Shown here: piece by piece, positions 19,533 to 28,033 of the stretch
How positions within the stretch are numbered: the stretch's first letter is position 1
Layout of the letters: every line of letters begins with the position of its first letter
Source: an uncultured Opitutia bacterium
GTDB taxonomy: Bacteria; Verrucomicrobiota; Verrucomicrobiia; Opitutales; Opitutaceae
Direction: 5' to 3'
DNA: 64,000 nucleotides
Assembly: GCA_903900845.1 (NCBI GenBank)
Contig: CAIUOU010000159.1
Location: 1 to 64,000, forward strand
Notes under the pieces: model-generated
What the model saw: only the letters and a program-made list of their open reading frames with translations
What the model was told of the DNA's origin: nothing
Database searches by the model: none
Translations under genes and position numbers: made by a program

Positions 19533-22500
19533 TCAGGATGAGGATGGGGAGGTGCCCGGTGATCCGGCCGGCGCGGCGTCGAGCGGGTCTTGGCGGAAGC
19601 GGGCGAGCGCCCGTTCCGCGGCACGCCGGCCGAACCGCAGGAAAACGGCCGGGGTGACGGCGAGGTCGAGCAGGGTGGAGCTGATTAAACCGCCGAGGAT
19701 GACGACGGCCACCGGGTACAGGATCTCCTTCCCGGGTTCATGCGCGGATAGAACCAGAGGAATCAGGGCAAGGCCGGCCGTGAGGGCGGTCATGGTCACA
19801 GGCACAAGCCGCTCAAGCGAACCGCGGATGACCATCCGTTCGCCGAATTTCTCACCTTCGTGCTCCATCAGATGGAGATAGTGCGAGATCATCATGATGG
19901 TGTTACGGGTCGCGATGCCCGTGAGCGTGATGAGGCCCACCAAGGTCGCGACGGAGATGGTGCCCACCAGCAAGTGGGTCAGCGCGAGGGCGCCCGCATA
20001 GGCGAGGGGGATGTTCAGCAGGATCTGCCCGACGATCATCGCGGAATGAAAGTGCGCGTACAGCAGCAGGAAGATCACCCCGAGCGTCACCACCGCGAGG
20101 ATGCCGATAAGCCGCGTCGCCTGCTGCTGGCTCTGAAACTGGCCCTCGAAGGCCGTGAAGTAGCCGCCCGGCATGGGCACGGCCTTCTTTAGTTCAGTTT
20201 GGATCCGCGCCACCACGGAGCCGAGATCGCGGCCCGCCACGTTGGCTGAGATCACGATCCGGCGCATCGCGTCCTCGCGCTGGATCGAGTTGGGGCCCGC
20301 GCCTTCCCGGACGTGCGCGATCGCGCCGAGCGGGACGCTTTTGCCATCCGTCGTGTCGACCGGCAGGTCGCGGAGCCGGCTGGCATCGGAGCGGGAATCG
20401 TCGGAAAATCTCAGAACAAGGTCCATCGTCCTCGTTCCCTCGAGCACCTGGCCGGCGATGCGACCGTTGAGCCCGGTCTCGAGTCGACGCGCAAGTTCGC
20501 CCGGCTGCACGCCGTGGAGAGCGGCGAGTTCCCGGTCGACGTCGATGCGCACCTGCGGGATCGCGACCTGCCGCTCGATCTGCAGGTCGACCACTCCGGG
20601 GATCGCGCGCATGGCGGCCTCCGCTTCCGTCGCGAGGCGACGCAGGGTCGCAAGGTCCGGACCAAATATCTTCACCGCCACCGCCGCCTGCACTCCGGAG
20701 AGTATATGGTCCAGGCGGTGCGAGATCGGCTGTCCCACACTGACAAGGACCCCCGGCAGTCCGCCCAGCTTCTCGCGGATCTGCCCGAGGATCGCGGCGC
20801 GCCCGCGGCCCGAGCTGGAGAGGTCCACGTCGATTTCCGAGCGGTGCACGCCCTCGGCGTGTTCGTCGAGTTCGGCTCGGCCGGTCCGCCGCCCGGTCAG
20901 CTTGATCTCGGGTACCGTGAGAAGCAGGCGCTCGGCGATCCGCCCCATGCGGTCGCTTTCGTCCAGCGAGGTTCCCGGCGCCATGGTCAGCGAAATCACC
21001 GCGGTGCCCTCGTTGAATTCGGGCAGGAAGGTCCGTCCCATCCGGGGAACCAGCAGGAGGGAGCCGGCGACGATCCCGAGCGCGATCGCGATGACCAGAC
21101 CGGGATGACGCAGCGAAGGCCCCAGGATGAGCCGCTCGTCGAGTCGCTTCAGTCGCGAGACCAGCCAGCCGTCGCCGGCCTCGAGCCGGCCAAGTCGCGG
21201 GAGGAGGTACGACGAGAGCACGGGGATCACCGACAGCGACACGACAAACGAGGCGAGCATGGCGACAATCGTCGCGATGCCGATCGGTGCGAACAGCCGG
21301 CCCTCGATGCCGTCCAGCGCGAACAGGGGAAGAAAAACGAGCACGATCACCAGCGTGGCGAGGAGGATGGAGTTGCGGACCTCGCCCGAGGCTTCGGCGA
21401 TCACGCGCAGCTCGGGTCGCGGTGCGGGGGAGTGCCGGTTTTCCCGCAACCGCCGGAAGACGTTCTCCACATCAACGATCGCGTCGTCCACCACCATGCC
21501 CACCGCGACCGCGAGGCCGCCCAGGGTCATGGTGTTCATGGAGATTCCCAGCCAGTGGAAGACCAGGGCGGACACCGCGAAGCTGAGCGGAATGGCCGTC
21601 AAGGTGATCAGCGTCGTGCGGAGATTAAGCAGGAAGAGGAGCAGCACAATGAGCACCATGATCGCGCCGTCCCGGATGGCTTCCCGCACGTTCTCCACTG
21701 CGGTTTCGATGAAGGTCGCCTGACGGAAGAGGACATCGAGACGCACGTCCGCCGGCAGCCCCGGCCCTAGCTCCGCCAGCGCCGCCTCGAGGCGTGCCGT
21801 CAGGCGGGTCGTGTCCGCGCCGGGCTGCTTCTGCACCCCCAGAATCACGCCCGGGCGGCCGGACACACCGGCGAGCCCGCGCATGGGCTGGATGCCGGGG
21901 GCGACTTCAGCGACGTCCCGGAGCAGCACCGGAGCGCCCTCGCGATACCGCACGACGGTGGCGCCGATCTCCGTGGGGTCGGCGGCGCGCGCTAGATTCC
22001 TCAACAGCAGCTCCCGCGGCCCGTCATTCATGAAACCGCCGCCGGTGCCAGCCTGGGCGCGGTCCACCGCGGACTCGATTTCGCTGAATGTCACGCCATG
22101 GGCCGCACCCATCTCCGGGCGCACGTTCACATGCATTTGCCGGCGGCCGCCACCGATCGCGATCACCTGGGAAATTCCCGGAATCGTCAGCAGGCGGGGT
22201 GCTATCCGCCAGTCGGCGATCGTGCGCAGATCGGGCGGGGACGTCCTGCCGTCCGAGGATGACAGTCCGACCAGCAGGATCTCTCCCATGAGGGATGAGA
22301 TGGGTCCGAGGTGGACCTCAGTGCCGGCCGGAAGCTTGCCTTTCGTGAGGTCGATCCGCTCCTGGACGAGCTGGCGGGCTCGGTAGATGTCCTGTCCCCA
22401 GTCGAACTCCACTTGGATGATCGAAAGACCGACACCGCAGTTTGCGCGCACGCGTCGAACCCCGGGCGCACCGTTGAGCGCGGTTTCCAGCGGCAGGGAA

Positions 22501-22694
22501 ATCAGTGTCTCCACCTCCTCCGGCGCAAGGCCGGGCGCCTCGGTCATCAGTGTCACCGTCGGACGGTTGAGGTCGGGGAAGACGTCGACCGGCAGGCGAA
22601 GTGTCACGTGGAGACCGTAGGCGAGCAGCGCCACCGCCGCGGCGAGCACAAACAGCCGGTTGCGGAGGGAAAACCGTATCAGATGGTCGAGCAT
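19533..22694 (-). CDS. CzcA/CusA-family heavy-metal RND efflux pump
   Basis: This is the inner-membrane pump of a tripartite metal exporter, driven by protons. At 1053 residues it has the RND size. TM1 lies at about 10-30; the first periplasmic loop contains the RND stretch LPVDVFPDLNRPTVTLMTEAPGLAPEEVE. The TM4 proton-relay motif reads GMVVDDAIVDVENVFRRL. Twelve membrane segments in two halves can be traced. The family distinguishes Co/Zn/Cd (CzcA) from Cu/Ag (CusA), but the substrate cannot be decided here. It is preceded by the adaptor and outer-membrane genes on the same strand. Confidence 0.9.
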   Translation of the reverse strand: MLDHLIRFSLRNRLFVLAAAVALLAYGLHVTLRLPVDVFPDLNRPTVTLMTEAPGLAPEEVETLISLPLETALNGAPGVRRVRANCGVGLSIIQVEFDWGQDIYRARQLVQERIDLTKGKLPAGTEVHLGPISSLMGEILLVGLSSSDGRTSPPDLRTIADWRIAPRLLTIPGISQVIAIGGGRRQMHVNVRPEMGAAHGVTFSEIESAVDRAQAGTGGGFMNDGPRELLLRNLARAADPTEIGATVVRYREGAPVLLRDVAEVAPGIQPMRGLAGVSGRPGVILGVQKQPGADTTRLTARLEAALAELGPGLPADVRLDVLFRQATFIETAVENVREAIRDGAIMVLIVLLLFLLNLRTTLITLTAIPLSFAVSALVFHWLGISMNTMTLGGLAVAVGMVVDDAIVDVENVFRRLRENRHSPAPRPELRVIAEASGEVRNSILLATLVIVLVFLPLFALDGIEGRLFAPIGIATIVAMLASFVVSLSVIPVLSSYLLPRLGRLEAGDGWLVSRLKRLDERLILGPSLRHPGLVIAIALGIVAGSLLLVPRMGRTFLPEFNEGTAVISLTMAPGTSLDESDRMGRIAERLLLTVPEIKLTGRRTGRAELDEHAEGVHRSEIDVDLSSSGRGRAAILGQIREKLGGLPGVLVSVGQPISHRLDHILSGVQAAVAVKIFGPDLATLRRLATEAEAAMRAIPGVVDLQIERQVAIPQVRIDVDRELAALHGVQPGELARRLETGLNGRIAGQVLEGTRTMDLVLRFSDDSRSDASRLRDLPVDTTDGKSVPLGAIAHVREGAGPNSIQREDAMRRIVISANVAGRDLGSVVARIQTELKKAVPMPGGYFTAFEGQFQSQQQATRLIGILAVVTLGVIFLLLYAHFHSAMIVGQILLNIPLAYAGALALTHLLVGTISVATLVGLITLTGIATRNTIMMISHYLHLMEHEGEKFGERMVIRGSLERLVPVTMTALTAGLALIPLVLSAHEPGKEILYPVAVVILGGLISSTLLDLAVTPAVFLRFGRRAAERALARFRQDPLDAAPAGSPGTSPSSS

Positions 22695-22709
22695 GAACGT
22701 GGAGTCGGC

Positions 22710-23669
22710 TCAGTGCTGGTGCCCGCCCGGACCGTGGGAATGGCCGTGGTCCTCCTCGATCCTGGCGGCTCCTCTGCCGGCGAACTGCAACGGATGGCCG
22801 CCGCGCGTCACCACGCGGTCTCCCGGCAGCACCCCTTCGATGATCTCGATGAAGCGGTCGTCGCGCAAACCGGTCACAATCGGGGTGCGTTCAAAGGTGA
22901 ACGGAGCCGTCATCACCTGGCGGAAAACGAACAGATCACCATGCTCGCCGAGCACCGCTTCGCGCGGCACGACCACGCCGTCGTCGAGCGATTCGGTCAC
23001 GAAGGTCGTCTGGGCGCGCATGCCGGGCAGGAGTTTCCCTTCCCGATTTTCCACCTCCACGAAGATCCGCAGCGTGCCTTTTTCACGGTCGAGCGCGGAC
23101 GCGGTTGACTTCACCTTGCCGGAAAAGACGTCGCCCGGATGAGCGAGCGGGCGGAGGCGCACGGTCTGGCCGGTTCGAACTTGTGCGATCCGGCTTTCCG
23201 GGACCTGCGCCACCACCTCGATGTCCGCGGCTGTCACCAAGGACACCAGCGCGCGATCCGGCTCGACCGCGCCTCCCGGCAGCACGTGCACGGCTTGCAC
23301 GATGCCCTCCGCGGGAGCGGTGAACATAAGGCGGGGAGGCGGATCGGCGACGACGCGCGACTCGATTTCCACGAGGAAGTCGCCCGCCTTCACGCGCTGG
23401 CCCTCACGGGCACCCAGGCGGGTGACACGCCCCGCCACGCGGGAGGTCACCGCGGTGAGGGATCCGGGTGCATGCTCAACCTGACCGAGGGCTGGAAAGG
23501 TTCTTTCCATCACCCGGAGTTCCACGGCACTGGTCTGCAGCCCGAGGTTCTCCACAATGAAACGATTCAGGCGCACGAGGCCGGCGTCCGCCGCCGGGGC
23601 GTGCGCGTGATCCGGTCCGGAGAAGGCGGAGGTGGCGCTCAAGGCGAGGAGGAGAAAGTGAGGTTTCAT
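22710..23669 (-). CDS. CzcB-type RND periplasmic adaptor with a His-rich tail
   Basis: Membrane-fusion adaptor linking the pump to the outer-membrane channel. The 319-residue protein has a signal peptide (about 1-17, LLLALSATSAFSG) followed by DHAHAPA. It then shows lipoyl/hairpin segments (AVTSRVAGRVTRLGAREGQRVKAG; FTAPAEGIVQAVHVLPGGAV) and a beta-barrel domain with GKLLPGMRAQTTFV. The last 12 residues contain five His, so metal binding is inferred at both ends. The start at 23669 opens on the signal peptide; the frame runs further upstream only as a shadow of czcC. Fifteen bases separate it from the pump gene. Confidence 0.88.
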   Translation of the reverse strand: MKPHFLLLALSATSAFSGPDHAHAPAADAGLVRLNRFIVENLGLQTSAVELRVMERTFPALGQVEHAPGSLTAVTSRVAGRVTRLGAREGQRVKAGDFLVEIESRVVADPPPRLMFTAPAEGIVQAVHVLPGGAVEPDRALVSLVTAADIEVVAQVPESRIAQVRTGQTVRLRPLAHPGDVFSGKVKSTASALDREKGTLRIFVEVENREGKLLPGMRAQTTFVTESLDDGVVVPREAVLGEHGDLFVFRQVMTAPFTFERTPIVTGLRDDRFIEIIEGVLPGDRVVTRGGHPLQFAGRGAARIEEDHGHSHGPGGHQH

Positions 23670-23677
23670 GGAGTTTT

Positions 23678-24925
23678 TCAGGGTAGGGTGGGAACAATGC
23701 CCGCGGCGGTTTCCGCTTCGGCGAGGGCGGCGAGATAGCGGGAGACGGCGGAAAAGTAGTCGGATTCGACCGAAATCTGCTGCTGGCGAGCCTGCGCCAG
23801 TTGCAGCCCGGAGATTTCCCCTCGCGCGAAGGCCGCGGCGAGTCGAAGGGGTAGCTCCGAGGCGTCCTTGATCAAGGCGCGGTAGCCCTCGAGTGCAGAC
23901 CGGAGGGAGCGCAGGGCGGACAGGGTGGCCGACAGTTCCGCCATGAACTCCTCGCGCCGCGCCTCCCGCGTGGCTGCGGAGATGCGGAGGGCGGCCTCGC
24001 GCTCGAGGACTTCGCCCCGGTTGAAAGGACGGGCTCCCGGCCATGGCTTCGAAGCTTGCACGCTCAGACGAGGCTCCGTCTCCAGCTTTCCGGTGGCGTC
24101 GTTGGCCCGCCGCTCGAAATCGAGACCCGCTCCGATACTCCACACTGGCCGGCTACTGGCGCGAGCGAGGGCAAGGGCGGTCTCGGCGCGACGCACCTCG
24201 AGGTTGGAAAGCTCCAGCGACGTCTGCCCTGCCGGTGCGTCCGAAATCTCGGGTGGCGGTCGTTCCAGCAGCGCCGGTAGCCCGGTTTCAATTCGCGGCG
24301 CGGAACCAGCCGGGAGTCGTAGGCGGATGCGCAACCGCTGGCTTCCTCCCTCCGCTTCGGCTTCCGCGATGGCACGGGCGTTTTCGGCACGCGCGAGGTC
24401 GAGGCGCAACAGATCGAGCTCGAGGTCGGGCGTTTCCCCGGCGGCGCGCCGTCTTTCCGCGGAACGCAGGATTTCCCTTTGGGTCTCCGCCGCGCGCAGC
24501 GCCGCCTGTTCCCGCGCCTGTTGCACGGCGAGTTCATACCAGAGGCGGCGTACTTCGCCCGCGACCAGCCGGCGACGCTCGCGGAGTTCAAAGGGCAGGG
24601 AATCGCCTTCGAGCCGGGCGTAGGCGCGGGCAAGTTCCACCCGTTCAGCTTGCGGCAATCGGCGGGTAACTCCCACGCCAACGGACCACTCGCTGTCCTT
24701 GGCCAGGGGGGCCGAGCCTCGAACCTCCACCTCCGGCACCGGCGGCTGGGCGGCTTGCGTCTCGCGAGCTCGCGTGAGCTCCGGTGCCAAGGCCATGGCC
24801 GCGACCGCGGGGTCGTTGGACCAGGCGGTGCGAATGGCGGAGTCGAGCGTGAGGGGGGGGATTGGAGCGGCGGCCACGACGGCGAAGCCGGTGAAGAAAA
24901 GGAATATTTGGCGGCGAATGGACAT
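23678..24925 (-). CDS. CzcC-type outer-membrane efflux channel (TolC family)
   Basis: Outer-membrane factor of the tripartite exporter. The 415-residue protein has a signal peptide (about 1-20, FFTGFAVVAAAPIPP) and then the TolC-like start LTLDSAIRTAWSNDPAV. Long Ala/Glu/Arg-rich helices follow in two repeats (about 60-200 and 230-410), with the strand segments expected of the barrel between them. The closing ISGLQLAQARQQQISVESDYFSAVSRYLAALAEAE is typical of the family. It is the first of the three efflux genes, 8 bases before the adaptor. Confidence 0.85.
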   Translation of the reverse strand: MSIRRQIFLFFTGFAVVAAAPIPPLTLDSAIRTAWSNDPAVAAMALAPELTRARETQAAQPPVPEVEVRGSAPLAKDSEWSVGVGVTRRLPQAERVELARAYARLEGDSLPFELRERRRLVAGEVRRLWYELAVQQAREQAALRAAETQREILRSAERRRAAGETPDLELDLLRLDLARAENARAIAEAEAEGGSQRLRIRLRLPAGSAPRIETGLPALLERPPPEISDAPAGQTSLELSNLEVRRAETALALARASSRPVWSIGAGLDFERRANDATGKLETEPRLSVQASKPWPGARPFNRGEVLEREAALRISAATREARREEFMAELSATLSALRSLRSALEGYRALIKDASELPLRLAAAFARGEISGLQLAQARQQQISVESDYFSAVSRYLAALAEAETAAGIVPTLP

Positions 24926-25035
24926 GAGGGCAACGGGAGCGAAGCGGAGTAAAGCGGGAGGGCTGCGCCCTAGTCAGGGCGGGCGGCGCGCGAGGGCGCT
25001 AAGGTCTCACCCTTTCCGGGCGAACCTTGTATAGC

Positions 25036-25443
25036 TCAGACCTCGACGGGAGGAGCCGTTGCCTCCGGCGCGCATCTCCGTGCGAACAACCAGCCTGGAC
25101 CTGAATCCTGCGAAGGCGGTGGACGCCAGATCGCGGAGCTCAAGGCGGCGTCGGTTTCACGCGCTGGGGAATGGAAGTCGCCCGGCTCCGGCGGATGTCC
25201 TGAAAGGGCAGCGTCCAGCGCCTGCCGAGAGTCATCGGAGCGTTCCCGAGCCCAGACCGGATCGTGTTCGTCCCCGACTTCGGCGTGATGATGTTCCTCC
25301 GGATGTTCGCCCGTGGTCGAAGCCGTGTGATGATGGTGGGTGTGCTCCGGCAACCAGCCCGCCGCCTCCAGCCCCTCGTGCCAAGCGCAGCAGCACCAGC
25401 TCAGAACGATGAGCCCGGCTAGAGTAAATCGGCCTGGGAGCAT
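25036..25443 (-). CDS. Small exported His-rich protein of the metal cluster
   Basis: Not a family I recognise. The 135-residue protein opens with a hydrophobic export segment containing three adjacent Cys (17-19). Clusters of His follow: 34, 36-39, 47, 51-53 and 60, with acidic residues between. The rest is low complexity. The start is 9 bases after the CNNM-like gene on the same strand and the stop is about 110 bases before czcC, so a shared operon is likely. Metal buffering or delivery to the pump is inferred from composition and place only. A lipoprotein is possible (Cys 17). Confidence 0.65.
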   Translation of the reverse strand: MLPGRFTLAGLIVLSWCCCAWHEGLEAAGWLPEHTHHHHTASTTGEHPEEHHHAEVGDEHDPVWARERSDDSRQALDAALSGHPPEPGDFHSPARETDAALSSAIWRPPPSQDSGPGWLFARRCAPEATAPPVEV

Positions 25444-25452
25444 GCGGAGGAG

Positions 25453-26841
25453 TCAGACCTTGTCCCCGATCACGGGGCAAGGGGCTTTATCTTGGACTGG
25501 CCGCGAGGATCTCCCATCGGCGGGGCTGGCAACGTCGGCAGCGCTGGTCGCGCCTCCGCTGACGAGCACTTTGTCCACGCGGTGACGGTCCATGTCGACG
25601 ACCTCGAAGCGGGTGCCGTTCCAGGTGAAGTGCTCCCCGGTCCCGGGAATCCGGCCGAGCCGGTCGACCATGAAGCCCCCCACGGTCTCGAAGTCTCCCG
25701 AATCCTCCCGAGGCAGGGCGGGCAGACCGAAACGCTCCCGGAACTCGCCGATGGTCATGCTGCCGTCGACGAGCCAGGAGCCGTCGTCCCTTTGCACGGC
25801 CGCGGGTGCGGGGCGGCCGCCCGGTTCCGGCAATTCACCCACGATCGCCTCCATCACGTCGATGAGCGTCACGAGGCCCTGCACGCTGCCGAACTCATCG
25901 GCCACCAGCGCGAGGTGCTTGCCAGTGCGTTTGAAGGTATCCAGCAGCTGGGTCGCGTTGATCGACATCGGGACCACCAGGGGTTTCACCAAGTGGGGCC
26001 GGACGCTGTTGGGCGCGCCGGCCGCGGCATTGGCCCAGAGGGACTTCACGCTGACGAGCCCGAGCACATGGTCGCGCGTCCCCTCGTAGACGGGAAAGTG
26101 CGAGTGGCCGCTCGCGACGATCTTCCGCCAGTTGATCTCGTCCGGGTCGGCGACGTTGAGCCAGACGATGCGCGTCCGGCGCGTCATGATCTCGGTCACC
26201 GGGCGCTCGTCGAGCCGCAGCACTCCCTCGACCATGGCACGTTCGGCGTGGTGGAACACGCCGGCGGACGTGCCCTGCTCGAGCATGTGGGTGACCTCCT
26301 CCTCGGAAGGAGGAGCGACGGAGCTCTCGCCCAACCGGAACGCCTTCAGTACCCCGTTGGTGGAGGCGGTGAGGAACCACACGAAGGGCGAAGCGAGCCT
26401 CGCCAGTCCAGCCATGGGACGCGCGATCAGCATGGCGCGCCCCTCCGGATCGGCCAGCGCCACCCTTTTAGGCACCAGCTCGCCGATGATCAGCGAGAAA
26501 TAGGTGATACCGCTCACCACGATGAAAATCGCGACGGGCGCCGCGTAGGGGGCGAGGGGAGGATAGGAGGCGATGAGGGGCGACAGCCGGCCTGAAAGCG
26601 TCGCGCCTCCGAAGGCCCCCGCGAGGATGCCGACGAGCGTGATGCCGATCTGGACCGCCGAAAGAAATCGCTCCGGCGATTCCGCGAGTTCCAAGGCGGC
26701 CCGGGCCGGTACGGAACCCTCGTCGGCCAGCTTGCGCAGGCGGGCCTTGCGGGCGGAGACCACGGCGATCTCGGCCATGGCGAACAAGCCGTTCGCGACC
26801 AGTAGGAGCAGGATGATGAGAATCTCGGTGAAAGCGTTCAT
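25453..26841 (-). CDS. CNNM/CorC-type membrane protein with CBS domains (hemolysin-C family)
   Basis: Members of this family (CorC, YfjD, CNNM) are linked to Mg/Co export or its control. The 462-residue protein has the DUF21 membrane domain (about 1-180; LLLLVANGLFAMAEIAVVSARKARL is diagnostic, with three to four helices). A CBS pair follows (about 215-340, for example MTRRTRIVWLNVADPDEINWRKI and ALVADEFGSVQGLVTLIDVMEAIVGE). The CorC_HlyC domain (about 355-440) ends it. The C-terminal extension of about 25 residues is unusual. The gene lies between the rhodanese and His-rich genes, suggesting a divalent-metal role. Confidence 0.88.
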   Translation of the reverse strand: MNAFTEILIILLLLVANGLFAMAEIAVVSARKARLRKLADEGSVPARAALELAESPERFLSAVQIGITLVGILAGAFGGATLSGRLSPLIASYPPLAPYAAPVAIFIVVSGITYFSLIIGELVPKRVALADPEGRAMLIARPMAGLARLASPFVWFLTASTNGVLKAFRLGESSVAPPSEEEVTHMLEQGTSAGVFHHAERAMVEGVLRLDERPVTEIMTRRTRIVWLNVADPDEINWRKIVASGHSHFPVYEGTRDHVLGLVSVKSLWANAAAGAPNSVRPHLVKPLVVPMSINATQLLDTFKRTGKHLALVADEFGSVQGLVTLIDVMEAIVGELPEPGGRPAPAAVQRDDGSWLVDGSMTIGEFRERFGLPALPREDSGDFETVGGFMVDRLGRIPGTGEHFTWNGTRFEVVDMDRHRVDKVLVSGGATSAADVASPADGRSSRPVQDKAPCPVIGDKV

Positions 26842-26917
26842 CAGACCGGGGTTGTTCGCCCCTCAGCCGACCGCCTGAATCCGGAATCGTCGCGGGCCTG
26901 GGCGCGGGCGCGGCGCC

Positions 26918-27316
26918 TCACGGGGCGCCTTTTTCGACGGACGCCCCCGAGGCGCGCCAGCCGGCGATGCCCGGGGAGTAGTGCCTCACGTTCGTGTAGC
27001 CGAGCGCCGTGACGGCCTTGGCGGCCGTCCGGTACGCCTGGCACTTTTCATTACCGCAATAGGCCACCACGAGCGCGCTCTTGTCCTTGGGCAGCGCCGC
27101 GGGGAGGTCTCCGCGCAGGGTCGCGTAGTCGATCGCCCCGGGTATGCGACCGTTGCGGTAGGAGGAGGTGCCGTTGACGTCGATGAGGGTCACTTTCTTC
27201 GCGGCCATCGCGGCGGTGAGCTCGGCGTGGCTGATCGCGGGAAACTCGTCCTGGCCGGCGGCGATCATGGAGGAAACCAAGCCGAGGCAGCAGAGAAACG
27301 CGGTCACGATTTTCAT
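26918..27316 (-). CDS. Exported single-domain rhodanese
   Basis: Single-domain sulfurtransferase-fold protein of 132 residues with a signal peptide (about 1-20, FLCCLGLVSSMIAAGQD). The rhodanese domain runs from FPAISHAELTAAMAAKKVTLIDVN to the end. The active-site loop starts with Cys in VAYCGNEKCQAYRTAA; a second Cys in the loop is less common. Export means it works in the periplasm. It leads the minus-strand run toward the CNNM and efflux genes (76 bases to the next start), so sulfur or metal handling is likely, but the substrate is unknown. Confidence 0.85.
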   Translation of the reverse strand: MKIVTAFLCCLGLVSSMIAAGQDEFPAISHAELTAAMAAKKVTLIDVNGTSSYRNGRIPGAIDYATLRGDLPAALPKDKSALVVAYCGNEKCQAYRTAAKAVTALGYTNVRHYSPGIAGWRASGASVEKGAP

Positions 27317-27427
27317 CGTGCCGAGCCTAACGGGACGCGGATTTTCCGCAAGCGGGCCGTGGGCGGCCCCGGCCAGGAATTCGTGGTGACATCCCCGCCG
27401 GCGCCACGCAGCTTCCGTGACCCCACC

Positions 27428-28033
27428 GTGACCCTCTTCGCCTTTCACGCCGTCGTAGTTGTTCTGGGCATCCTGAGCATGGGCTTCCAGTTGCTGGCCT
27501 CCCGGCTGCTGAACCCCCATTTCGGCTCCTCCATTGTCGTCTGGGCGTGGCTGATCTCGACGTTCCTGGCGGCGTTTTCGGCCGGATCGATGATCGGCGG
27601 TTCGATCAGCAACCTCCCGGCCGCTTCCCGCCGGAAGGCGGCGGGGATCGGGGCCGTGGTCGCCGTCGTCACGCTGGCGCTGGTCGCCGTCTTCGGTCGC
27701 CCGCTGCTCGCGGCGATCGAGACGACCTTCACGGACGTCAGCGTCGCGATCGCCGTGTCCTGCGTGGGCATCTTTTTCCTGCCGGTCACCGCGCTGTCCA
27801 CGTTCGGACCGCAATGCGTGCAGTTCCTTGCGTCCCGTGGAACGCCGCCCGGCAAGGCATCCGGCGTCGTCTATGGCGTGAGCACCCTGGGCAACATCGC
27901 CGGCGTGATGCTCACCGCCTTCGTGCTCATTCCCAATCTCCGTGTTTCCACGCTGCTGCAGCTTTGGCTGGCGGTCGCCGTGGTGAGCCTCGTGGTCCTG
28001 CTCCGCCTGCTCCGCTCCGCCCCTGCCGAATGA
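27428..28033 (+). CDS. Membrane protein matching the N-terminal half of fused spermidine-synthase proteins
   Basis: The 201-residue protein is almost entirely membrane spanning, with about six helices. The opening (FHAVVVVLGILSMGFQLLAS then RLLNPHFGSSIVVWAWLIST) has the wording of the membrane half found in fused membrane/spermidine-synthase proteins. Start is taken at GTG 27428; in-frame GTG codons at 27383 and 27386 are possible. The stop overlaps the next gene by four bases (ATGA), so the two halves are separate but coupled. Function unknown; a transporter or scaffold for the synthase-like partner is inferred. Confidence 0.75.
   Translation: MTLFAFHAVVVVLGILSMGFQLLASRLLNPHFGSSIVVWAWLISTFLAAFSAGSMIGGSISNLPAASRRKAAGIGAVVAVVTLALVAVFGRPLLAAIETTFTDVSVAIAVSCVGIFFLPVTALSTFGPQCVQFLASRGTPPGKASGVVYGVSTLGNIAGVMLTAFVLIPNLRVSTLLQLWLAVAVVSLVVLLRLLRSAPAE

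Noticed and set aside
25000-25060. Promoter TATACA before czcC
   Set aside because: A TATACA-like sequence can be found on the minus strand, but no matching -35 is convincing and it overlaps the end of the His-rich gene.
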